Shown: positions 22,068 through 33,646 of the stretch, piece after piece | Layout of the letters: each line of letters opens with the position of its first letter | How positions within the stretch are numbered: the stretch's first letter is position 1 | Assembly: GCA_033439255.1 (NCBI GenBank) | Contig: CM065892.1 | Coordinates: 744,001-808,000 of the forward strand | Source of the DNA: Hericium rajendrae | Lineage: Eukaryota; Basidiomycota; Agaricomycetes; Russulales; Hericiaceae | Length of the DNA stretch: 64,000 nt | Direction of reading: 5' to 3' | Made by a program: the position numbers and the translations under genes | Notes under the pieces: generated by a model | What the model was told of the DNA's origin: nothing | What the model saw: the letters and a program-made list of their open reading frames with translations, nothing else | Databases searched by the model: none

Positions 22068-23681
22068 ATGCCTAACACGATGATAGCAAAATTACCGGAT
22101 AGCTTTACGTTCACCGTGGGCAAGCTAGGTGTGTGCATCGAGCTGGTTGAGAGGGTTCCGAATGCTGAAGATACGCGTACCAGATGCTGGCATGGCCGTA
22201 CGTCCTACTCGAATACGCGAATGAAGTCATTGGCATATCGTTCTGTTGTAGATTCTCCTTGGAGAACGTGCCCACCTCATCGAGTTTCCGTCCTTACTGC
22301 TACCACCGGGTGCAACCACTGGTTCTATTGTCAACATCTCCGTCACGCAGAATGTAGACGAGGAGCGCAAGCGGGACAATGGTTTCTGGCAGCTCCAGAA
22401 CGACATATTGGAAACGTACGGACAACAGGCTCCAAAAGCACCAGAAGTCAAGGTGCGTGGTTGTGAGCCCGTGCTCATTGCAGGTCCTAACTCCCTATCA
22501 TACGCGACAGCTCCGGAATGTAACGCAGACATCGGTGACACTCGAATGGCCCCCATTGGAACTCGCCACCGCCTCGCTGCGCTCGCTCGATATCTACAAG
22601 AACGGCCAGCGGCTCGCCGCGATCCCGTCGCCACTGCAGAACACCTCGACCAAGCTCTCCGGCCTCGACATCAACACCGAATACACCTTCCGCCTCGTCC
22701 TGCGCACGTCCGCCGGCGTCTTCCAGTCGAACACGCTGCGCGTGCGCACGCACACGATGACCGACACGAGCGGCATCTCCGTCTGCTTCGGCAACGTGCA
22801 GGACGCGGTGCTGCTCGAGAACGCGAAGCTCGCGCTCAACGAGATGCGCGCAAAGTGGAGCGACGCCATCCAGATCGACACGACGCACTTCGTGTGCACG
22901 ACCCCCGCCGCGACGCCCTCAGGCGCGCAGGCGACGGGCGGCATCAGCAGCGCGCCGGGCGTCGAGTACCAGCGCGCGCTGCAGCTGAGCATCCCCGTCG
23001 TCCAGCCGCACTGGATCCTCGCCTGCCACTCCGGGAAAAAGTACGTCCTCTGTCGCTACACGCATCCGCTCTGCTCACAAAGACAGAATGGTGCCGATCG
23101 CGGCGTATTACCTCGGCACGACGCCCGCCGCGCCCATCAACGCCGCGCCCTTCACGCGGCACCAGTCGATGTCGCAGGCGCCGCTCCCGCAGAGCGCGAA
23201 CGCCAACAAGGCCGCGAACCGCGCGTCGATGCCCGCGCCGTCGCGCTCGCCGACCACGCCAACGGCACGCACGTCCGGCTCCAGCGAGGCGCGCCGACGG
23301 CCCCTCGAGCCGACGCCGGAGGCGGGCCCGGACGACGAGGGCGAGGTGAGCCCGACGAGCGGGAAGCGGCGCGGGCCGCCGCGCATGCGGCATGGGACTA
23401 TGGACCGGGAGTTCAAGTTCCCGCCGCCTGCGCCGCCGCCGTACGAGGGCGGCGAGGGCGCGCATGCGGGCCAGACGCCGCCGCCGCCGCCGCCGCCGCA
23501 TGCGGATGCGGACGGCGCGGGCGCGGAGGAGGGCCTGACGGAGGTCGGCGTCGTCGCGGCGGCGAGCGTGGACGTGCCGCCGCCGCCGCTGCCGCTCGAC
23601 ACGCAGAAGAGCTCGAGCACGCTCATGCAGGACGAGGGCGAGGAGGAGGTCGGGGAGACGGAGGAGATTTCGCTGAATTAG
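22068..23681 (+). CDS. CHS5: exomer scaffold CHS5
   Basis: The start at 22068 gives FTFTVGKL, joined by introns to DAGMA and ILLGERAHLIEFPSLLLPPG, the conserved N-terminal CHS5 dimerisation segment; a downstream in-frame ATG at 22080 is an alternative. Next come NISVTQNVDEERKRDNGFW and ILETYGQQ. A fibronectin type III domain runs from VTQTSVTLEWPPLELATASL to EYTFRLVLRTSAGVFQSNTL, and a BRCT domain from GISVCFGNVQDAVLLENAKL to VVQPHWILACHSGKKMVPIA. The rest is low complexity, rich in Pro, Ala and Glu. CHS5 is the structural core of exomer, which carries chitin synthase 3 and other cargo from the trans-Golgi to the plasma membrane. Stop at 23679-23681. Confidence 0.88.
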
Positions 23682-24177
23682 GCGTGCGCGCGTGAGTCCG
23701 TCGCGGCGTCTAGTGTTGTTTCATACCCCTCCCTGTTTTGTAGATCTGGGTTCTCGGCTAGTGTGTCTACGTTATCGAACGTCTGGTGCTTCGTTCCCTT
23801 CAATTGAGTTGGTGCGACCGGGTTGGCAAGTCTTTCCCGTCTTGCGGCCGCTCAGATAGCCGCGGTTCTGTAAGTATGTGATTGCTGTCCCTTGTGGGAC
23901 CAGACACGTACCAGGCGACATCTACAGGCCTTTTCGGACCGGCAAACCAGGGCAGGCCCTGGTTCTCTGCATGATGAGCGGGAAATGCTCGGATTTTCTC
24001 TAGGCACGTGCCGATGCAAAGTGCGGGGCCCCACGCTAGCGGGTTGAGGTTGAGCAATCCATTCACCCTGCTCGCGCGAACATATATAAGCTGCCGGTTT
24101 CGAGCAGGAAACATGCAGCTCTTTTCTCCGCCCATCATCTCCTCGCGTCGAGCTTACCCGAGCCTCTTCTTCCTATC
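23682..24177. other. intergenic with GH3 promoter
   Basis: 496 bp holding the CHS5 3' UTR and the beta-glucosidase promoter. A TATA box is listed separately. No ORF of note. Confidence 0.5.
24083..24090 (+). promoter_or_regulatory. TATA box of the GH3 beta-glucosidase gene
   Basis: TATATAAG lies 95 bp upstream of the ATG at 24178, a usual position in fungal genes. Confidence 0.55.
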
Positions 24178-27100
24178 ATGCCGCCGTCCGACTTTGCGAA
24201 AGCTAACCTCGACGAGATCGTCGAACAACTAACCACCGAGGAAGCGATCCAGCTAACTGCGGGCGTCGGGTTCTGGGCTACGCATGCCGTTCCACGTCTC
24301 GGTATACCCAGTGTCAAGGTGAGTGTGCTGCTTGACCAATGAATCGCGTCGTGTGCTCGTTGGAGCGCGTTGGACGCGTCTTCTTTAACGGATAGGTTGC
24401 TAAGCGCCGGTGTCATGCTTGGTTGGGTTCTATTATACCGAGATGACCTTGGCTTCGCAAATTGATTTCCTTTAAGTACTGATCCTTCCTCTTCCTAGAC
24501 TAGCGACGGGCCCAATGGTGAGCTCATGCTCGTTCATTCCAGATGGTCACTTTCTGATCATTTATGCTAGGAATTCGAGGAAACCATTTCTTCATGGGCA
24601 CCCCTGCCAAATGCCTCCCAGTAAGCTGCTGCACGATCTCTGGACATCTGCAGCTAGAGACCGACTCTTAAACAGTCTGCGACCGCCCTCGGCGCGACGT
24701 GGGACCCCACGCTGATCGAAGAAGTCGGCCTGAAGCTGCTCGCCGCAGAAACGAAGTTGCGCGCGGCATCCATCGCGCTGGCGCCGACCTGCAACATCCA
24801 GCGCGTGAGCCCCAATGTGACCCTTATCGCATCTGCCATCTGACAATGCACCCGCGCAGAACCCGCTCGGCGGACGGGTGCGTGCGGGCTTCGCGCGCAG
24901 GAATAGCTTTTGATGCGTTTGGATGCAGAGCTTCGAGAGTTTCTCCGAGGATCCTGTCCTGTCGGGCACTATTGCTGCGGCGTACGTCAAGGGTGTGCAG
25001 AGCGGCGGCATTGGGGTCGCCATCAAGCACTTTGTGTACGTCGTCGGTGAGATGCGCGTGTTGATGCGGGCTGAACCTTAGTCTGTAGGGCGAACGACAA
25101 GGAGAATGACCGCATGGGTTATGACAGTATCATGAGCGAACGCACGCTTCGTGAGGTGTACCTCATGCCGTTCATGCTGGCTCAGAAGTACGCCCAGCCG
25201 TGGTCCGTGATGACGGCGTGAGTCAAGTTTAAGTCACTATAGAGGTTTGTCTGATGCACAGCGGATAGGTATAACCGCGTGAACGGACCCCACGCATCGG
25301 AGAACAAACATCTCCTGATCGATATTCTTCGGAAAGAATGGGGTTTCCAGGGCATGACAATGAGTGACTGGTAGGACCCATCTGACTCGTATACAGTTTC
25401 CCGACATTGAGCTGATGTTTTCCTGTGCCTGTTAGGTTTGGTATTTACAGCATTGATCACTCTCTCAATGCCGGGCTTGATCTTGAGATGCCCGGAACGA
25501 ACAAGTGGCGGACGATAGAACTCGTGAACAGAGCAATTGCTGCACGGAAGGTTACTACGAGGACGCTCAAAGAGCGTGCCAGAAAGGTCCTTGAGCTTGT
25601 GCAGAGGTGTGCGAAGGAAGCCCCTGAGGTATGCATCTTCGACTGCTTCCAGATTGCTGCCTACCAATGGGCTCCGACTACAGGTCCTTGATGGAGACGG
25701 TCTCGAGTATACCCGCGAGAGCGAAGAGGATAAAGTCCTTATGCAGAAGGTGGCTGCAGAGTCGATCGTTTTATTGAAGAACGAGGGCAGCTTGCTTCCG
25801 CTCAAGCCTCAGGCGCTGAAGAAGATTGCGATCGTTGGTGGCAACGCGAAGGCCTTCGTGCTTTCGGGCGGAGGATCTGCAGCCTTGAAGCCTTCGTACT
25901 TCATTTCTCCTTATGATGGAATCACCAACGCTCTTCCGAAGGATGTCGAAGTCACTTACAGCGAGGGGGCGAGAGGTACGGTACCCATAGCGGCACACTT
26001 GACCGCTTTCTAATATGCTTTTTCGCACCTCCAGCGGCCTTGACGCTACCACTTCTCGACTTCGACCTCGTTACCGAGAACGGAGAGCGCGGCTGGATCG
26101 GGACGTGGCACAAACACGAGCACGAAGAGAGCATGGTCGCTCTGGAGGAGCCCTTCCAGACGCGTCTGATCGACGAAACGCGTATCTTCGTCTCCCTGTC
26201 GGCGCCCGAGGGCATCACCCGCAGATGGACGATGAAGCTCCGTGGCAAGCTCCGGCCTCGTCCGTACGACGTCAAGTTCGAGTTTGGACTGGCCGTGTCC
26301 GGTCGTGCCAAGGTCTGCCGTACACATACCGGGCCATCCGATATTTCTCCTGACCTCCTGATGTGACTTTTGACAGCTCTGGGTCGACGGCAACCTCGTG
26401 ATCGATAACTGGACGAAGCAACGCCGCGGCGAAGAGTTCTTCGGAAGCGGCTCCAAGACCGAGACGGGCATTTACCAGCTGAAGGCCAACACGGCACACG
26501 ACATTTATGTCGAGTTCTGCAATGTGCGCGCGCCTGCTCCCGAGGACGGCGACAATGACGAGGCCGTGATGGACGTGAACGCTGGTGTTCGCTTGGAAGG
26601 CGCGGAGGTCGTCGATCCGGACACGGAGATGGAGAACGCTGTCCGGCTGGCCAGGGAGGCGGATGCCGTCATTGCGGTCGTCGGGCTCAATTCGGACTGG
26701 GAGTCGGAGGGCTACGACAGGACGACCTTGGCGCTGCCTGGTCGGACGGACGAGCTCGTCCGCAAAGTCGTCGCTGCAAACCCGAAGACAGTCGTGGTTA
26801 CGCAGTCTGTAAGCTTGAGTTCCTTCAGGGCTGTAACGACTCGATGCTGAAGAGGTGTATACAGGGATCCGCTATCACATTGCCTTGGGCAGACTCCGTG
26901 CCCGCCATTGTGCACGCGTGGTACTTGGGTAACGCTACTGGGGACGCTATCGCGGACGTGCTGTTCGGCAAGGTGAACCCGTCTGGCAAATTGTCATTGA
27001 CTTTTCCCAAACGTCCGGAAGACGTACCATCGTTCGGATCCTTCCACTCTGAGGACGGAAGTGTGAGTCCTCTCCTTATAGCGCATCGCTGCTACCGTGC

Positions 27101-27708
27101 TCATTGACTTGTAGGTCCGCTATGCTGAGGAGATATTTGTTGTAAGTTGTCGTTTTTAGCATCAACAAACGGCGACGGAATATATCTGATTGACGTGCAG
27201 GGATACCGGTCGTACCTTCTCAGGGGAACTGCACCTGAATTCGCCTTTGGGTAAGCAATTCTAACATCTCCATATTCTGGGTTCTCATTAGACAAACCAC
27301 AGACACGGTCTGTCTTACACCACATTCTCGTACTCGGATCTCGAGATATCAACGCCGACGATATCAAACGGAGAACTGAGCGCGGCAGCCTTCCTCACAC
27401 TGAAGAACACGGGTAACATCGCCGGGTCCGAGATCGTCCAGCTTTACGTCTCGTTCCCCAAGACCTCCGACGTCTCGCATCCTCCGTACGCCCTGAAGAC
27501 TTTCGCAAAGGTCGGCCTGAACCCCGGTCAGAGCGAGAGGGTCAAACTGCCTCTCGACAAGTATGCTGTGTCATATTGGAACGAGAGGCTGGCGAGATGG
27601 GTCGTGGAGAAGGGCATCTTCAAGGTTAAGATTGGTACGAGCAGCCAGGACCTGAAACTGGAGGGCGACCTCGTTCTCGAGAAGGGCTTCGAATGGAATG
27701 GGTTGTGA
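24178..27708 (+). CDS. intracellular GH3 beta-glucosidase with PA14 domain
   Basis: About a dozen exons. [20 protein letters not shown] has no signal peptide, so the enzyme should be cytosolic. GH3 N-terminal barrel: [80 protein letters not shown], and [13 protein letters not shown], whose Asp is the expected nucleophile. The C-terminal alpha/beta part ([24 protein letters not shown]) is interrupted by a PA14 domain ([19 protein letters not shown]), then [38 protein letters not shown], a YAEEIFVGYRSYL-type segment and a fibronectin-like end ([26 protein letters not shown]). This domain order matches fungal intracellular cellobiose-cleaving enzymes. It hydrolyses terminal beta-D-glucosyl residues of cellodextrins. 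Stop at 27706-27708. Confidence 0.92.
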
Positions 27709-27821
27709 TTCATGACGATGTAGTTCAAATAAACCCGGAGATGTGTATGTTAGAATTGTCTAGATACCAGGATACTTTTCCCGATGCGTGTAACATGAAT
27801 ATACGAATATGGATATGTTAC

Positions 27822-28407
27822 TCATTCATCGTCTTCTGGAAATAGGAAGTGTTCAGTGCCGTAGAAGGCGGCTGTCGCGGCAGAGGCACCAAAAAGCGTC
27901 CATGCGAGCGGACTTCGTGGTCGTCGTGCTGATCTGTCGAGACCAAGTGCGAATTGCTCAACGAGGAGATAACTCAAGGGCCATGCTGTAGCATCCGAAC
28001 GTTGGATTTCACCGGACACGAGAAAACAGGTTTGACGCACAAGTTGCTACGCCACTGCCATTCCTCGAGTCCCCACTCCAGAGCATGTAGCCTGCTCCGG
28101 CGAACGCGATAGAGAAGCCGACTCTCAGAATAAATGGGGGTGTGAACGTTCGTGCAGTGAGGTTCGGAGGCGCGAATGCTGATCCTAAAACTGGATAGTT
28201 GTGAGTAAATTCAACATGCAAGGCGGTGAGCACGACATACAGAGCGCGCTCAACCCAAAGGCCGGAATGCTTGAAATGGAGGGCATCCGAATTGGTCAGG
28301 AGCGTCACTACACAGAATTATTTCACTGACGAAGATTGAGTTATTCGCCTAGTTTGAGAGGCATCGACACCCGCATTGCGCTTTACTGTGCTGGCTCCTG
28401 CAGACAT
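27822..28407 (-). CDS. small multipass membrane protein of unknown function
   Basis: I do not recognise the family. The first exon MSAGASTVKRNA (ATG 28407) joins through a 63-nt intron, phase 1, to VTLLTNSDALHFKHSGLW, then VERALYVVLTALHVEF. Another exon has TARTFTPPFILRVGFSIAFA and GAGYMLWSG, and the last reads WPLSYLLVEQFALGLD, PLAWTLFGASAATAAFYG and TEHFLFPEDDE with stop at 27822. Three or four hydrophobic segments suggest an endomembrane protein of about 160 residues. Its 3' end faces the GH3 gene 114 bp away (convergent). The first and last exon joins are convincing; the internal ones are approximate. Confidence 0.55.
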
Positions 28408-29138
28408 CACAGAAGGAACAGATGGCAGAAATTTTCCTGGTTCTGAAAGGACCAGGTCTTCAAAGCAGCGTACTGCCCGATATAGTAACGACGTCTGATT
28501 GCAGTATAAGGAAATTTATCACGTGGTCGAGGTCGGAAAATTGGCTTTGACTAAGTTACGCTTAGTCATCCCATTCGACATCCACGCATACGAGTAAATT
28601 AAACCCCCCCCCCCCCCCCCCCCCGAAAAAATGACTGATACTACCAAGGTACTACAGTATGATGTATTCGAAGAGTATCAATGTGTAGAGTATAGTAATG
28701 GCTTGGGTTGTTGCCAGCTTGAAGTGAACAGGCGAGAAAGGAGCCGTCAGCGTCGAGGAACACATGGTTAACGTCGATAACGAAGCGTCGTAGTCACTAC
28801 AAATATTACCTGTAGGAAAAAGGCTAACCCAGACTATCTCACATCTTGTCCTTGACCATAAACCACCAAGGTGAACGAGAACCAGGTGGTGCCCGTAGGG
28901 CCGTGCTATCAAACAATTCTGCCAGGTCGTCGAGGATGCGAACGTACTGGTTACGTAACGGTCGACGTATTGCTCCGAGTCCTGCTGTTCCCCAGTGTAC
29001 CCCGAGGCGCGTCGCGCGCGGTACCGTACAAGTTGCACTCGCAGACGTATCTGCTGAGGAACACGGATCGGTGTTAGTTTCTTTCGTTGATCCTCCTCCA
29101 CCTTTCTTCCCCGGTCGACACTCTGCGCTTATGAACTC
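28408..29138. other. divergent intergenic region, 731 bp
   Basis: This separates the small membrane protein (minus) from VPS41 (plus) and contains both promoters plus the poly-C tract at 28604-28624. Open frames on the minus strand at 28650-29160 have no recognisable motifs and overlap the VPS41 leader. Confidence 0.45.
28604..28624 (+). repeat. poly-C homopolymer, 21 nt
   Basis: Twenty-one consecutive C residues flanked by TTAAA and GAAAAAA. The length of such tracts is often uncertain in assemblies. Confidence 0.9.
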
Positions 29139-32100
29139 ATGTCTTCCGCCGAAGATGACCACGCGAACGGCTTAGCAGCAGCTTCCCCGGACGGTGCAAA
29201 TGGCGCGCAGGGTAATGGTGGATTCACTGACAGTCCAAAGCAGATGAACGACATTCAGGATGACACGGATGATACGATCGGCTCCCAACCCGATGGTTCA
29301 CACGACGATGTATCTGTTCACAACGGAGCTGCAGCTGAGACGGAGACGGATGGGGAGGGCGATTCGGGAACGGACGATGGTATGACGCAGGATGCGGATC
29401 CTGTGGAAGAGAAGGAGGTTGAGCAAGCCGTTGATGGAGGAGATGATGTCGAGACCGACGGACCAGAAGAGGAAGAGGAAGAAGAGGAGGGTGAGGAGGA
29501 GGACGAAGACGGCGAAGAGGAGGACGAAGACGAAGAGCCTGCTCTCAAATACGAACGTCTCGGAGGCTCAGTGCAGGACTTGTTCCGTAAAGACTCCGCC
29601 TCTGCACTGGCCATTTCGAACAAGCTTTTGGTAATAACGGCCAAATTACTCATATGCGGTCTGAAGTTGACTGTGAGTTATAGGCACTCGGAACACACAA
29701 CGGAATCGTGCATATCCTCGATCTCACCGGGAAACGGATGAAATCATTCAAACCACACACCGCATCTATCACAGATATACGCTTCGACTCTACGGCTGAT
29801 TTTGTGGGGACTGCATCGCTTGACGGTAATTGTCCGGTTCACTGCCTTATGTCCTATCCTGACCATACAACAACTACCAGGACAGGTGGTTATACATTCT
29901 CTGAGCACACCAGAGAATTATGTATTCAACATGAAGCGCCCCGTTCGTACGGTGTCCCTGGAGCCTCAATTCGCTAAGAAGAGCTCTCGCGCTTTTGTAT
30001 GCGGAGGTATGGCTGGCTCACTCGTCATGCACGAGAAGGGCTGGCTGGGGCACAAGGAAACAATACTTCACAGCGGAGAAGGCCCCGTTTGGCAAGTTCG
30101 ATGGCGCGGTCGGCTTATAGCATGGGCAAACGATGTGGTATGTATATGCGGATTGATTCCCTATCCGTATGTGGCAGTAATATAGTTCGCAGGGAGTCAA
30201 AATCTACGACACTATATCGCAAACTCGAATCACCTTCATAGACCGCCAAGCGGACAGTCTACGCCCCGATCTCTTCAAGTGCACTCTCAATTGGCAGGAT
30301 GACTCGACCTTGCTCATCGCATGGGCAGATGTAATCAAGGTCGCGCGCGTTCGTGCCCGCTCGCGGAGTGCGACTTCATCGGCTACCGCAGGACAACCAC
30401 CCCTCCTGGTCGAGATTACTGCCGTCTTCCAGCTCGACTGCATGATTGCTGGTATAGTCCCTCATCCGACGCCGAAGTCATCGTCCCCGTTGCCCCTGGA
30501 CAAGCGTTCTAGCAATGGCTCCTTGAAATCCAATCTCGCCGTTCCAACATCCCTTCTTATACTCGCATATACCCCCCCGGACACGTCCTTTCTCAACGAG
30601 GCAACGGAAGATCGCAAACAGCAAAAGAGGAAGGCTGCAGAGCCTCCTGAGCTGAGGATCGTGTCTCGCGGTGGAGAAGAGCTTGCCACAGACGTGCTCA
30701 GCGTGTCTGGATATCAATCGTGGGGATGCAACGATTATGCGATTGTCGAAGTCGATCAGGATGGCGAGGGGGAATCCCGTGCATATGCAGTGCTCAGCCC
30801 CAGAGATATCGTCATCGTGCGGACTAGGGACAGAAAGGACCACATCGAGTGGCTGGTAGAGAGGAGAAGGTATGAAGAGGCACTTGACGAGATCGAGAAG
30901 ATGGAGGCAGGAGAAGTGGCTGTTGACATTGATGCGACGGCCATCGGTCAACGCTATATTGAACATCTCTTGCAGGAAGGTATGTGCTTTGGACTGGGCT
31001 CTTCATTTCGGTCAACCGACTCTGGTTCAAGGCGATTTTGTCAAGGCGGCACAATTATGCCCGAAGGTCTGCGGTCTGAATGCGAAGCGCTGGGAGGACT
31101 GGATATTCGTTTTCGCGCAGAAGCAGCAACTGCAGGTGCTTATCCCTAATTTGGATGAGATTCGCTCGCTAACTGTCTTCATTTATAATCACCATACTTA
31201 CAGGCTATCATCCCATTCATACCGATAGAATCTCCCAGACTGGATCACCTCGTCTATGAAATGATATTAGCGTATTTTTTGGCCAACGACCGACAGGTAG
31301 TTTTCTGGTCGCACCTGTGATACATGCACTGGTATTGACGGATCATTTAGGCTCTGCAAAGAACCATCAAAGAATGGCCACATGAAATCTACGATATTTC
31401 AGCCGTGATCGTCGCCATACAATCAGAATTAGACCGATCCTCGTCTTCCTCATCAACGTCCCCTTCACGAGCGACACCTGACACGGCGATTCTTATGGAA
31501 TGCCTGGCTGAGCTGTAAGGACGCTTCTTACTCATGATTTGCGTGACTGACATGCTGTACAGCTATACCATCAACCGACAACCCGGGAAAGCCCTGCCCT
31601 ATTTCCTCCGCTTGAGAAGACCGAATGTCTTTGATCTTATTCGCGAGCACAATCTCTTCGCTTCCGTGCAGGATCAGGCGCTACTGCTGGTCGAGTTCGA
31701 CCACGAACTCCTGGAAAAGCGAAAAGCCGAGGGAGAAGCCGGAGCCGTGGGGCGCGGGGCCGCAATCGCCCTTCTTGTGGATCATACATATTCTATTCCG
31801 GTCAATACAAATGTGACTCTTCTGCGGGATAGAGAATTAACCCGCCTCTATGATACAGATCGCACGGGTCGTGCAGCAGCTGCAGAGCCGGCCATTCTTC
31901 CTCTTCCAGTACCTGGATGCTCTGTTTGAGCGGGATCCTCACCTGAGTTCGAGTTTTGCAGACATGCAGGTAGGATCTCTAGGCATTGAGATCGTTCATG
32001 AGAATGCTGACTGCGCGTTTCTAGGTCAAATTGACTGCCGAGTATGCACCTCGCAGGCTTATCGACTTCCTTCGTGCCAGCCATTATTACAATCTGGAAG

Positions 32101-33095
32101 CGGTAAGTATTCCATTCCTTCTATTGCGCATGGCTTGGTTGTTGAACTTTTCTGGAGGCGTATGCCATTTGCACAGAGCGTGACTACGTGTCAGAAATGG
32201 TATTTCTCCTCGGCCGGATGGGCGATAATAAGAAGGCGTTGTACCTGATCATTGACCGCATGGGCGACGTTAGTCGGGTAGGTCGAGATCTTTCCGCATA
32301 TGTACGGGTGTTATATTAACAATTCATCCAGGCCATCGATTTCGCCAAGGAACAAAATGATGACGATTTATGGGAAGACCTGCTTAAGTATTCTGAAACA
32401 CGGCCGCGTGAGTTTAATCCACAGGAATACTTCCTTGTCTCTGGCTCAATGCTCATGGAACTGCAGCTTTCATACGCGGCCTTCTTGAGAATGTTGGCGC
32501 GGAGATCGATCCAATTCGGCTCATCCGTCGAATTAAGAATGGCCTTGAGATTCCGGGCCTGAAAGCCGCGCTCATCAAGATATTGCAGGAGTTCAACCTT
32601 CAGATATCGTTGCTGGAAGGATGTCAGGCAATTTTGCATGGAGACTGCTCAGACCTCGCGAAGCAGCTGCACCATGATCAGACGAGTGGATTTTTCCTGG
32701 CCGGTATGCGTCAACGTTGTATTTCGCTTGTTCGATTCTCATTTCTATCTCGGCGTTCGTTACCAGCGAAGACACCGTGTCCAATATGCGGCCTTCCTCT
32801 GCAAAGGTCCTCGCCCTCTGTTGTACTCCTTTTCCTGTGTCGGCACGTCGTACATGCCAGCTGCACGGACGTGGGCGACGACATCCCTCCACCTCCAGAC
32901 CCGGTTTATGCAACTGTCGGAATAGGCGATGCTTCGAGAGGCATCAGCGGCAGGATTGCGTAGTACGTGCATATCTCCCCCTATTGCCTGCGAAGTCGCC
33001 TAACATTTACTCTCCGAAGCACTGCTATGGTCCGGGCGAGACTGACGACAGGCTGTCCTGTGTGTCATAAGAGGGAGGAGGGCGAACGGACATAA
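29139..33095 (+). CDS. VPS41: HOPS subunit VPS41
   Basis: ATG 29139. A very acidic N-terminus (long Glu/Asp runs to about residue 135) leads into EEPALKYERLGGSVQDLF and a WD40 propeller: ALGTHNGIVHILDLTG, HTASITDIRFDSTADFVGTA, GQVVIHSLSTPENYVF, FVCGGMAGSLVMHEKGWLG and DVGVKIYDTISQTRITFID. The middle contains ITAVFQLDCMIAGIVPHP, then a clathrin-heavy-chain-like helical repeat region (GKALPYFLRLRRPNVFDLI, VFDLIREHNLF; FLLGRMGDNKKALYLIIDRM in the spliced frame). The C-terminus is a RING-H2-type finger: CPICGLPLQ, then LCRHVVHASC, then CPVCHKREEGERT with stop at 33093-33095. VPS41 is the effector subunit of the HOPS tether for vacuole and late endosome fusion and binds AP-3 vesicles. The gene is spread over many short introns and looks intact. 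Confidence 0.92.
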
Positions 33096-33459
33096 TTTAC
33101 TGTACTGTCTCACATGGATATATATGCATTTAGATACCCCTGCACTCTTTGTTATCGTCTGTTATCCGTCTTACGCAGCATGACTGTCCGAGCCCTTGCC
33201 AGAAGGCCTAGGGTTCCGCCATGTCATCCCTGGATCTGAAGCCGACATCCCTGCGCTCACCAAAACCAACTGTCTTGTTGTCCCTCGCAAACGAGCGTTG
33301 GATTTTTTTTAGTAATATCAAACGGTCAGGTCACCTGCAGCTAGTCTCCCAGAGGCAGAGTAGATAGGACTCAACGCTTCTTGCCTCAGGATCGTTACCT
33401 GCAGCAAGCTTCAGAGCTTAGAACTGTTCAGGCGATCATGCCTAAATTCAGCAAAAAAG
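33096..33459. other. intergenic between VPS41 and tRNA-Ser
   Basis: No ORF or RNA structure recognised. A T-rich run occurs at 33302-33310. Confidence 0.4.
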
Positions 33460-33548
33460 CGTCACCTGAGCGATTCGAACACTCGCGGGCAAAGCCCAAC
33501 CGCTTGGCTGATAGCAGGCGATCCCGTTAACCACTCCGGCAAAGTGAC
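33460..33548 (-). tRNA. tRNA-Ser(GCU) with 7-nt intron
   Basis: On the minus strand the acceptor arms GTCACTT and AGGTGAC pair, with G as discriminator base. The D arm is CCG-GAGTGGTTAA-CGG, the anticodon stem ATCGC/GCGGT, and the T arm GAGTG-TTCGAAT-CGCTC. A GGGC-TTT-GCCC variable-arm hairpin marks a class II (serine) tRNA. The anticodon loop is 14 nt instead of 7; with GCT as anticodon (33513-33515), the extra seven bases TCAGCCA lie after base 37, the canonical tRNA intron position. Total 89 nt, mature 82 before CCA. It decodes AGC/AGU. Confidence 0.92.
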
Positions 33549-33646
33549 TTGTTGTCATAAAGATTTTATTATACTATGTACATGTAGTACTATGATCTCG
33601 GCTAAAAGTCGACAGTGATGTCTCTGGGTTGTCGACATCGAACAAC

